Of a DNA stretch of 43,349 nucleotides, positions 33,479-40,210 are shown piece by piece. Made by a program: the position numbers and the translations under genes. The stretch is taken from assembly GCA_947388185.1 (NCBI GenBank), contig CANDQP010000013.1, forward strand, positions 1 through 43,349, written 5' to 3'. The stretch is from an uncultured Dorea sp. (GTDB lineage Bacteria > Bacillota > Clostridia > Lachnospirales > Lachnospiraceae). Each line of letters begins with the position of its first letter. Position 1 is the stretch's first letter. The notes under the pieces were generated by a model, which was not told the DNA's origin, did not search any database, and worked only from the letters and a program-made list of their open reading frames with translations.

Positions 33479-34064
33479 ATGCTTTATCTAAATGCGCATA
33501 CTCTTCCGCATAATTTTCGCGCATCCATCTTCTTGCACGATACAATACAGCTTGCAGAACCTCCAGAGTCACACCCATCTTTTCTGCGACTTCTTTCTGT
33601 GGTTTTTCCAAAACATATGTAATCGTAACGGCATCATACCATCTTGGACTCTTCGCATACAATGCTTCAAATATTTTCTCTTTCAACTTCATGTACTGCC
33701 GCTCCTTCATCTTTCTCAAGAATATATCCTCTGGATTCTCCGCGATCTCAGCAGAATCTGCTTCCTCTCCGCCAATGAAATCCTCTACCAGATATTCCCG
33801 TTCCAGGTCTCTATTCCGATTCAACGCCATATATTTGGTTGTCAGAATCAGCCATCCTCTGGCCGCTTCCGGGTTAATATTTTCTCTGTTCACATACAGT
33901 TTCAGAAAAACAGTCTGTGAGATTTCTTCTGCTTCATGGTGATTCCCAGAGTACTTTACAGCCGTTTTGTATACGATTTCCGCATTTGTTTTATAAATTT
34001 TATCAAAATCTGTATTCCCTCTTAGTTCCATCTCCATTTGCCTATCTTTTGTTTCCGTATCCAT
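33477..34064 (-). CDS. Sigma-70 family RNA polymerase sigma factor
   Basis: A 195-residue ECF-like sigma factor. Region 2: FDKIYKTNAEIVYKTAVKYS, then GNHHEAEEISQTVFLKLYVN and GWLILTTKYMALN. Region 4: ITYVLEKPQKEVAEKMGVTL, then EVLQAVLYRARRWMREN. The region 4 HTH is intact. ATG 34064 begins one base after the HIT gene stop (TAGAATG), so the two are translationally linked; a downstream ATG (MEMELRG) is an alternative start. The likely anti-sigma (31069-31926) is not adjacent but lies beyond murG. Which genes it controls cannot be read here. Confidence 0.85.
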   Translation of the reverse strand: MDTETKDRQMEMELRGNTDFDKIYKTNAEIVYKTAVKYSGNHHEAEEISQTVFLKLYVNRENINPEAARGWLILTTKYMALNRNRDLEREYLVEDFIGGEEADSAEIAENPEDIFLRKMKERQYMKLKEKIFEALYAKSPRWYDAVTITYVLEKPQKEVAEKMGVTLEVLQAVLYRARRWMRENYAEEYAHLDKA

Positions 34065-34065
34065 T

Positions 34066-34476
34066 CTACCATCTCATCTTAGCCAGTAATTCCTCTTTAT
34101 CTTCGTCTGCTAACTCACCCATCTTCCATCCAAGTCCAACGCCATCGTCCTTATACCTTGGAATCATATGCAGGTGAAAATGAAACACCGTCTGTCCTGC
34201 AGCCTCTCCGTTATTCTGTACAATATTATAGCCGTCACATCCAAGGATTTCCGTAAGCTTCGTGATCATCTTCTTTGCCAGAACCAGCACCTTTGCCGCT
34301 AACTCATCATCCAGCTCATAAAGATTCGCATAATGTTCCTTTGGGATGATCAGCGCATGCCCCTTCGCCGCCGGGCTGGCATCCAGGATCACCCGGAAAT
34401 CTTCATCCTCATACAATGTAGCCGTAGGAATCTCTCCATTAGCAAGTTTACAAAATATACAATTTTCACTTTTCAT
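34066..34476 (-). CDS. HIT family nucleotide hydrolase
   Basis: A 136-residue HIT-domain protein of the HinT type, hydrolysing purine nucleoside phosphoramidates or related nucleotides. NCIFCKLANGEIPTATLYED is the usual N-terminus with a zinc-type CxxC, GHALIIPKEHY follows, and FHFHLHMIPRY is the HxHxH histidine triad. GGGAGGAAGAGAT before ATG 34476 gives the start; the track's 21 extra residues are not real. First gene of a two-gene unit with the sigma factor. Confidence 0.93.
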   Translation of the reverse strand: MKSENCIFCKLANGEIPTATLYEDEDFRVILDASPAAKGHALIIPKEHYANLYELDDELAAKVLVLAKKMITKLTEILGCDGYNIVQNNGEAAGQTVFHFHLHMIPRYKDDGVGLGWKMGELADEDKEELLAKMRW

Positions 34477-34503
34477 ATCTCTCTTCCTCCCTGAAAAAAA
34501 TAA

Positions 34504-34532
34504 TTGATTATTTTCACCGCCAATGCTAAACT
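34504..34532 (+). promoter_or_regulatory. Promoter of the histidine kinase gene
   Basis: TTGATT (34504-34509), 17 bases, TAAACT (34527-34532), 28 bases before ATG 34560. Confidence 0.45.
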
Positions 34533-34559
34533 GATACATCAGAAAGGGCGGTAATTACT

Positions 34560-35342
34560 ATGTTCTCAACGACAGACTATGACAAACTACGACTTATTAT
34601 GGAAGAAAGTCCCGAGAAAAAAGAACTTCTCACAAGACTTCTGGAATCTCATCGGATGGAAGTCAGTACCATCAGCCATGAAATCCGTAATCCACTGACA
34701 CTTGTATACAGTACGCTCCAATTGATCGAAGCACAGCATCCGGAAGTCCGCTCTATCCGTCACTGGGACTCCATGCGCCAAGATATCGAATATATGAACC
34801 AATTACTGGCAGAACTCTCTTCTTACAATAACGGGGAGAAGCTGACTCTTACAAGTTCTGACACAACCGTATTCCTCAGAACACTCGTATTATCCTTCGC
34901 TTCTTCTCTTATGGATACCGAGATTGAATTCACCTCCAGGATCGCACCGAACCTTCCGGCGCTCCTTATAGATTCTGTCAAGATCCGCCAGACACTTCTG
35001 AATCTCCTGCGCAATGCACAGGATGCGGTCTCTTCCTGTACGGATTCACAGAATGCAGTCTCTTCCCCCGGAGACTCCTATCATCCTTCAATCCGTCTGG
35101 ACGCAGAATATAAGGGCCATGCGGTCACTATCTCGATTACCGATAACGGTGTTGGAATCGATGCCGGAGAACTGACATCCATCTTCGATCCCTTTGTCAC
35201 TCACAAAAAAGGCGGAACCGGCCTTGGACTTGCCATTGCCAAACGGATCGTCTCGGCTCACGGCGGCTCCATCCATGCCGAATCAACGCCCGGCGAAGGC
35301 TCTTCCTTTATGATCACTCTTCCGGTACAGCAGGACGCTTAA
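34560..35342 (+). CDS. Soluble orphan sensor histidine kinase
   Basis: A 260-residue kinase with no membrane segment and almost no input domain. The H-box is TISHEIRNPLTLVYSTLQLI with the phosphorylated His near residue 40. The ATPase part has NLLRNAQDAV (N-box), ITDNGVGIDAGE (G1), FDPFVTHKKGGTGLGLAIAK (F and G2 boxes). All catalytic motifs are intact. No response regulator gene is adjacent. In clostridia, orphan kinases of this kind often phosphorylate Spo0A, which makes a sporulation role possible but unproven. AAAGGGCGG precedes ATG 34560. Its last 60 bases overlap the rhomboid gene on the other strand. Confidence 0.88.
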   Translation: MFSTTDYDKLRLIMEESPEKKELLTRLLESHRMEVSTISHEIRNPLTLVYSTLQLIEAQHPEVRSIRHWDSMRQDIEYMNQLLAELSSYNNGEKLTLTSSDTTVFLRTLVLSFASSLMDTEIEFTSRIAPNLPALLIDSVKIRQTLLNLLRNAQDAVSSCTDSQNAVSSPGDSYHPSIRLDAEYKGHAVTISITDNGVGIDAGELTSIFDPFVTHKKGGTGLGLAIAKRIVSAHGGSIHAESTPGEGSSFMITLPVQQDA

Positions 35343-35897
35343 CACAAATCCAGTCATCAGCCCTCCAATATGTGCCATATTGTCCACGCCGCCGCTGGTT
35401 ATTCCATAATAGAGGCTGATAACGATCATAAATAAGATCCCCTTACCGGAAATATCCCTGATTCGTCCTCTGTTACGCATTACTACATATAACAATGCAC
35501 CGATAACCCCAAAAATCGCGCCGGATGCACCGGCTGATACAGCATACTCTCCTGTCCAGACATCATAAACTGCAGACAGGAGATTGCCTCCCAGACCGCT
35601 CAAGATATAGATAAGCAGAAAACGGAACTTACCGATCTCTATCTCCAGGTTCCATCCGATCACAGCCAAAGTGATCATATTATTCATCAGATGCTCAAAA
35701 CCAAAGTGAAGAAACATACTGGATAAAAAACGGTAATATTCTCCTTCCTCCTGGATCATCGGAACAAACATTGCACCATGATCTAACAGGAACCTTCCAT
35801 CCTCCGTCATTCCCTGGCTGGTAAGTAAAAAGAACACGATCACATTGGTCGCTGCCAGTATAACGGTACAGGGTGCCTCTACTCTTCTATTATTCAT
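35283..35897 (-). CDS. Rhomboid family intramembrane serine protease
   Basis: A 204-residue membrane protease that cuts within or near membrane helices. FLHFGFEHLMNNMITL is the L1/HxxxHLxxN-type segment, SAGASGAIFGVIGALL carries the nucleophile Ser in GASG, and NMAHIGGLMTGF carries the catalytic His. Six hydrophobic helices fit the basic rhomboid core; length is near the minimum for the family. The C-terminal tail RKSDHKGRAFAGR is read from DNA that also codes the kinase C-terminus. Two tandem promoters lie upstream. Natural substrates unknown. Confidence 0.9.
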   Translation of the reverse strand: MNNRRVEAPCTVILAATNVIVFFLLTSQGMTEDGRFLLDHGAMFVPMIQEEGEYYRFLSSMFLHFGFEHLMNNMITLAVIGWNLEIEIGKFRFLLIYILSGLGGNLLSAVYDVWTGEYAVSAGASGAIFGVIGALLYVVMRNRGRIRDISGKGILFMIVISLYYGITSGGVDNMAHIGGLMTGFVLSVLLYRKSDHKGRAFAGR

Positions 35898-35942
35898 GTG
35901 TGATACAGTCGCTTTCTGGTATATTTTTTTGTTTCTTTTGTC

Positions 35943-36014
35943 AGTATACCATATTTACTTAGATATAGTAACCGGCATTTGTTATATTTTACCATTCTTC
36001 TTAGATATCCACAA
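35943..36014 (-). promoter_or_regulatory. Two tandem promoters upstream of the rhomboid gene
   Basis: Distal: TTGTGG (36014-36009)-N17-TAAAAT (35991-35986). Proximal: TTACTA (35971-35966)-N17-TATACT (35948-35943). Both share TATCTAAG near the -35 and ATGG before the -10, as if duplicated. No clear terminator for the pilus operon is seen in the 200-base gap 35898-36097. Confidence 0.5.
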
Positions 36015-36097
36015 TCTGATTCCTATAAAATTGTATCTTCTTTAACAAATTCTGTCCAGAAATAGTTGCGACTCGAAACAAAATCAAAACAAACGGC

Positions 36098-36811
36098 CTA
36101 TAATTCTTCTTCCTCAATATGCAATCCATCCCAGTCTCCCCATTTTGGCTTTCTGCGTTTGCCAAGAAGATGCTTCACCGGAGTCCAAGTCCAGAAGTTC
36201 CCTGTCTCCCGCATAACAGCTCCTTCCCATTTCTGTTCCTGGTTCAGGTCATATCCGCTCCCGGCTTCCAGTTCTTCCTCATCTGCCGCTTCATCTGCCT
36301 CTGCCGGCTTCTGCAGACATTCCGCCGTAAGCTTTTCCAGGCTGTAGTTTTCCTCCATCGTCCTTTTATGTAGCAGGAATATCATCTCAATGCCTTCCTG
36401 GTCCTGATAATCCGCCTGCTTGACAAAATACTCCGTAAGCCCATGAAACTCCTCCCACAAGTCTTGCTGTGCCGGCGGATAGTAGCAGAAGAAATACCTG
36501 TCGTTCTCGTAGAAGATATATTCCGGGCTGAGCAGGATACAGTGAATGTTCAACAAAAAAGTTTCCACTTCCTTCACCACCATTCTCATATCCCTGAGAA
36601 ACATTTTTATGTCTTGTGAGCTTATTTTACTTCTTTCATACATTGCTTTCATCGATATCTTCCCGCTGACATCATAATCATAATAACTGCTTTCATTCAT
36701 TCCTCTGCCTCCAGTCTTAAGCAGCCCTTCCAGATTATTCGCCTTCAGCATCCGCATCTGATAATCTTCTCTGTAGAATACTTTCTCCTCAATAGTGATC
36801 TTACGCTCCAA
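36098..36811 (-). CDS. DUF6382-like protein, last gene of the Tad operon
   Basis: A 237-residue protein. The central part (YYDYDVSGKISMKAMYERSK, then MVVKEVETFLLNIHCILLSP and RYFFCYYPPAQQDLWEEFHG) matches what I know as the DUF6382 domain of Lachnospiraceae. Related proteins usually go on into a C-terminal FHA domain after a Pro/Glu linker. Here the chain ends after KRRKPKWGDWDGLHIEEEEL, and no FHA sequence follows in any frame. AAGGAG before TTG 36811 sets the start; the track's first 59 residues overlap the TadE-like gene. It follows that gene's stop by two bases, which places it in the pilus operon. Function unknown. Confidence 0.7.
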   Translation of the reverse strand: MERKITIEEKVFYREDYQMRMLKANNLEGLLKTGGRGMNESSYYDYDVSGKISMKAMYERSKISSQDIKMFLRDMRMVVKEVETFLLNIHCILLSPEYIFYENDRYFFCYYPPAQQDLWEEFHGLTEYFVKQADYQDQEGIEMIFLLHKRTMEENYSLEKLTAECLQKPAEADEAADEEELEAGSGYDLNQEQKWEGAVMRETGNFWTWTPVKHLLGKRRKPKWGDWDGLHIEEEEL

Positions 36812-36813
36812 TC

Positions 36814-37221
36814 CTACTCCTTCTTTCCCTTCCATCTTCTCAGGTCCCTGATGGTTTTCTCCGGCTCTGTGACCGAAGCTCTCTTCATGACAGACACCCT
36901 CATATATCTCCGTGACGCATCCGCCGTCACTTCGATCTCGTCTTTGCTGATTCTGACTGCCGCACGGGGTCTGGCGAATAATATGCACTTATTCCCTGTG
37001 CGTTGATGGAACAGGCTTTCCAGTTCCCCTTCCTTCACACCATCCTTCTCCCGAGCCTTCACACTTCCGACAACGGCAGTCTCATATGCCGCGCCAGACA
37101 ATATGTTCTTATCGTGATAATAGAAGACTGCCAGTATACAGCTCATGATCAGGAATAGTATCATGGGTATGAGAAACGACATCTCTACCGTGATACTCCC
37201 CTGCAGTTCATATCTCTTCAT
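36814..37221 (-). CDS. TadE-like pseudopilin
   Basis: A 135-residue minor pilin-like protein. The N-terminus MKRYELQGSITVEMSFLIPM has the class IV prepilin pattern: cleavage after Gly, Glu at +5, then a hydrophobic helix (MILFLIMSCILAVFYY). The exported part is short and ends basic (RRWKGKKE). GGAGAGG precedes ATG 37221; the track's first 15 residues precede the ribosome site. TadE-like proteins form a pseudopilin helping Flp pilus assembly. It lies between the prepilin peptidase and DUF6382 genes. Confidence 0.78.
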   Translation of the reverse strand: MKRYELQGSITVEMSFLIPMILFLIMSCILAVFYYHDKNILSGAAYETAVVGSVKAREKDGVKEGELESLFHQRTGNKCILFARPRAAVRISKDEIEVTADASRRYMRVSVMKRASVTEPEKTIRDLRRWKGKKE

Positions 37222-37252
37222 CCTCTCCACCCTCTTCACTCTCTTCCATTCC

Positions 37253-37675
37253 TTACCGCAGCACACTCATCAAATACCCCGCCGACAGAAACGGGAAGAA
37301 GGGAATACTCAGCTTTCTGGACATTTTCTTCACTGTTAACCCGGCAGCGGAGAACACTGCAAGCAGGAAAAAAGCTCCCGCAAGCACCATGAGCAGTTCC
37401 CACAGCCCAAGATAGATCCCCAGGATCAGAATCGCCAGGCTGTCCCCATATCCCAGGCTCTCCCCGGTAATTCTGCTGACCAGGAGAAACGACATACCAA
37501 CTCCTATCCCGCCCAGAATCAATATGATATCTCCTCTTCCAATAAAAATCTGATATCCAACCGCCAGCAAGCTTCCTATAATCAAACACTTTGACGGTAT
37601 TCTTCTCTTATAAATATCCGCCAGAGACAAGCCTGCCAGCATCCCCATGCAGACTATCCTGCTTACCGTCCACAT
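37253..37675 (-). CDS. A24 family prepilin peptidase (TadV/CpaA type)
   Basis: A 140-residue membrane aspartyl protease that trims the leader of Flp pilin and pseudopilins. The two catalytic Asp lie in SLADIYKRRIPSK and in GYGDS (GxGD motif). Four or five hydrophobic helices are seen. The length fits the short TadV/CpaA form that lacks the methylase domain. ATG 37675 is chosen with AAGGGGG upstream; GTG 37684 lies too close to it. It overlaps the preceding TadE-like gene by 13 bases. The Gly/+5 Glu sites in three neighbouring proteins are its likely substrates. Confidence 0.85.
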   Translation of the reverse strand: MWTVSRIVCMGMLAGLSLADIYKRRIPSKCLIIGSLLAVGYQIFIGRGDIILILGGIGVGMSFLLVSRITGESLGYGDSLAILILGIYLGLWELLMVLAGAFFLLAVFSAAGLTVKKMSRKLSIPFFPFLSAGYLMSVLR

Positions 37676-38481
37676 CTGGAACACGCCCCCTTCCCAACCA
37701 CTTCCGACATCGGAACTGCATAAACCGTCCGCTTTAATCCGCTGCAGGACAGGGAGCTGTGATACCTGTCTCCAGAATCTGTAATATATACTCCTCTCTT
37801 CCCATGCCCCATGCAGCGTTCACAGGGATAATATTTTCCCCCTCCGTTATTGCGGAGCCCCTCGAGCTCTTCTGGCTGAACCATATGGATCGATAATTCC
37901 AAATATGTACAGTGATAATCCTTATGATAGACAAGGCCCGTCTCTGTCACATATACCGTCTTCTCATCATCCTTTTCGAATCCCGGCTTCTCATATCCGA
38001 CCCACGCCTTTATCCGCATTTTTTCCCGGCATGTGACCGGCGGCACTCCAAACATCGGAATCGGCAGGCGGATCTGATACGTTACTTCCAGTTCTCCGAT
38101 ACCGGTCCGGGAAGACATCCTGGAACCGCCGCACCGTATCCCGCCGCTTCCTCCTTCCACAATACTCCGGTCCAGCCTATTGGCGCCTGCTGCATGGACC
38201 ACATCATCTTCCAGCCGTGCCGGCAATACAGCCGTGAGCATGTATGCCTCCTCTGCGGCTTCTTTCCCCGCATATTGAAGCCCTGAGCGCACTGCCGTAC
38301 GAATAGCTGTCATCTCCATCAAATACAGAAGGCTCACCACGGCAAGGAAGAATATGGGTACAGCCATCGCTGCCTCCACTGTGATGCTGCCTTTTCTTGT
38401 TCTTCCTTCAGAGACAGATGCAGATATCCTCCCGGTAATGTATGAATAGATAGATTTTGAGGGGAGCTGTTTCTTATTCAT
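37663..38481 (-). CDS. TadE-like pseudopilin with two C-terminal Cys/His repeats
   Basis: A 272-residue protein. An N-terminal head is followed by the prepilin site KGSITVEAAMAVPIFFLAVV (cleavage after Gly, Glu +5) and a membrane helix. The C-terminal 95 residues hold two copies of one pattern: VYVTETGLVYHKDYHCTYLE...YPCERC and VYITDSGDRYHSSLSCSGLK...ACSRC. That pattern (VY-T-G-YH-C-L...C-x-x-C) resembles the small metal-binding tail seen after some secreted nucleases. Metal binding is inferred. A 7-bp hairpin, GATATCC-ttcc-GGATATC at 38554-38571, lies upstream in the 112-base gap; AAAGGAG is 13 bases before ATG 38481. Confidence 0.78.
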   Translation of the reverse strand: MNKKQLPSKSIYSYITGRISASVSEGRTRKGSITVEAAMAVPIFFLAVVSLLYLMEMTAIRTAVRSGLQYAGKEAAEEAYMLTAVLPARLEDDVVHAAGANRLDRSIVEGGSGGIRCGGSRMSSRTGIGELEVTYQIRLPIPMFGVPPVTCREKMRIKAWVGYEKPGFEKDDEKTVYVTETGLVYHKDYHCTYLELSIHMVQPEELEGLRNNGGGKYYPCERCMGHGKRGVYITDSGDRYHSSLSCSGLKRTVYAVPMSEVVGKGACSRCGR

Positions 38482-38593
38482 CGAACGAATCCTTCTCCTT
38501 TCTTTATATTTTTGTCCTATATTTGGATCCTGCTATTTCTTTTGGATTTCTAAGATATCCGGAAGGATATCTGTATCTGTCCCTGTTGATTTA

Positions 38594-39997
38594 CTATCGG
38601 TAACCATAATACGTCTTAAAATCATAACGGATTCCTCTTCTTAAGCTGCAGACCGACTTCATCTCTAACCGGCTGACACACAGATCAGCCCGAAAATACA
38701 TCTGTCCATGTACTTTTCTAAGATTCTGTTCTATGATATCGAGCGCCCGCAGCGCGGCCGTGTCCTTCTTCGTCAGAAACAACAGAATCCGAAGATATTC
38801 CGAATAATCCAGCCCATTTTCCGCATCCCGGCCTTCACTATGGTCTTCCTCCGTTCCAAGAGTGAGAAGCTTCGACAATTGAAGCTGCCAGCTCTCTTTT
38901 GTTTTGATCAGCGGCACCTTATTTCCCTTCAGCAGCGACCTAAGATCCATCACAGACTCTCCGTAAGCCCAGGCCAGGAGAATCCCCTGCGCAGCGGCTT
39001 CCGTAATCGCCGGTACTGCTAACAGCGTACACAGGGTAAGCGCCATGGATTCTGCCTCTGCTCTCATCTCACTGTCCGTCTGGATATACGTATAGTTTGG
39101 AACAAACCGCATAAGCAACAGCTTCTTTACAACCGACTCCAGATTCTCCCGGTCGCTGCCCTTTCCCGCCAGAATATACTCCACTTCATACATAACCGGA
39201 CGCAGTCCGTCCGCATCCAGGGAAGCCGCATCCGGGGATGCACCTGGAGTATTGTCTGTAAATCTGGTAAAATGCTCCAGAAGATATTCCCCCAGAATCA
39301 GAGAAGACAGATTCCCGTTCTCTTCCCCGACATCCGCAAATTCCCCGTATCCTGTATTTCGTTCTCTTGCCGACAACAATTCCTGACTGTCCACCCGTTT
39401 CTCCGATACTGTCCTATCCTTTGGCACTACCAGTGACAATATCGGTGATTTCTTTAACTGCCCTGCATATGCGATAGGGTTTCCTTCGTCAGGCAATTCT
39501 CCGTCCTGTTCACTTAGCAGCTCATCCAGGCGATCCTGGCACGCCTGGTCTTCCCGGGCATACGACTCTGCCTTCTCTTCCTGCTGCCCCCACACAGATG
39601 TCATTCCCAGCATATCCTTCATCACATTCAGCCCGTACTTATGCTCCATGTATGCCGAGATCTGGCCACAGAACCCAAGACACCCCCGGTCCGTAAGGAA
39701 CTGGATCCGCTCCAGTTCATGCTCCATGCTTCCGGCGCCGTAATATGTCAGTCTGTCTATAATATTCTGCTCCCCATACTGCCCCGTCTCATAGCTGCCG
39801 TCCAATGCAAATATATCATACTCCTCCAGAAGCTCCTTCTGATACTCCGCAAAGACACTTTCCATTGCCCGGTCCGTATCGGCTCTCCGATAATTCTTGG
39901 CCAACTGGATAGACGCGCTCTCCATGATTCCCCCGATAAAGGCAACCAACAGAATAAAGATCAGGCTCAGAAATGCCGTCACCTCTCCCCTGCACAT
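38594..39997 (-). CDS. DUF5702 domain protein of the Tad locus
   Basis: A 467-residue protein. It begins with MCRGEVTAFLSLIFILLVAF, a membrane helix with a prepilin-like charge pattern (G-E-V-T-A-F), followed by MESASIQLAKNYRRADTDRA and EEYDIFALDGSYE, which I know from DUF5702 proteins of clostridial Tad loci. The rest is a large extracytoplasmic helical domain. A second hydrophobic stretch lies near ALTLCTLLAVPAITEAAAQG. The track's first 66 residues are false: they overlap the flp pilin gene read in another frame. The ribosome site before ATG 39997 is weak. GTG within GEVTAF, after AGGGGAGA, is an alternative start. Probably a structural pilus component. Confidence 0.75.
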   Translation of the reverse strand: MCRGEVTAFLSLIFILLVAFIGGIMESASIQLAKNYRRADTDRAMESVFAEYQKELLEEYDIFALDGSYETGQYGEQNIIDRLTYYGAGSMEHELERIQFLTDRGCLGFCGQISAYMEHKYGLNVMKDMLGMTSVWGQQEEKAESYAREDQACQDRLDELLSEQDGELPDEGNPIAYAGQLKKSPILSLVVPKDRTVSEKRVDSQELLSARERNTGYGEFADVGEENGNLSSLILGEYLLEHFTRFTDNTPGASPDAASLDADGLRPVMYEVEYILAGKGSDRENLESVVKKLLLMRFVPNYTYIQTDSEMRAEAESMALTLCTLLAVPAITEAAAQGILLAWAYGESVMDLRSLLKGNKVPLIKTKESWQLQLSKLLTLGTEEDHSEGRDAENGLDYSEYLRILLFLTKKDTAALRALDIIEQNLRKVHGQMYFRADLCVSRLEMKSVCSLRRGIRYDFKTYYGYR

Positions 39998-40020
39998 TCC
40001 GCATTTACCGCATACTTGTA

Positions 40021-40197
40021 TCAGATACCTGCACTCTCGCTTACGATCTTGCTGAAAATATTCTGCACCAGACTGGTAAGCTGAGATTTGAAGATAATAA
40101 CCAATCCGATCAACACAACCAGGATCAATATGACCTCTACCACACCGACTCCGTCTTCCTCTTTTAACTTCTTCAACACATACCCCATTCTCCACAT
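40021..40197 (-). CDS. flp: Flp-type IVb pilin
   Basis: A 58-residue gene missing from the ORF track. The protein starts MWRMGYVLKKLKEEDGVGVV, then EVILILVVLIGLVIIFKSQL. Cleavage after Gly16 leaves Glu at +5 of the mature pilin, followed by a long hydrophobic helix and a short tail (TSLVQNIFSKIVSESAGI). That is the layout of Flp1-like major pilins of Gram-positive bacteria. AGGAGG seven bases before ATG 40197 is a strong ribosome site, 13 bases after the tadC stop. This gene explains why the 40195 frame in the track is false at its beginning. Confidence 0.88.
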   Translation of the reverse strand: MWRMGYVLKKLKEEDGVGVVEVILILVVLIGLVIIFKSQLTSLVQNIFSKIVSESAGI

Positions 40198-40210
40198 ATC
40201 ATAACCTCCT

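Noticed and set aside
39998-40195. N-terminal 66 residues of the track's DUF5702 ORF
   Set aside because: The same DNA codes the Flp pilin in a better frame with AGGAGG; the extension is not protein-like.
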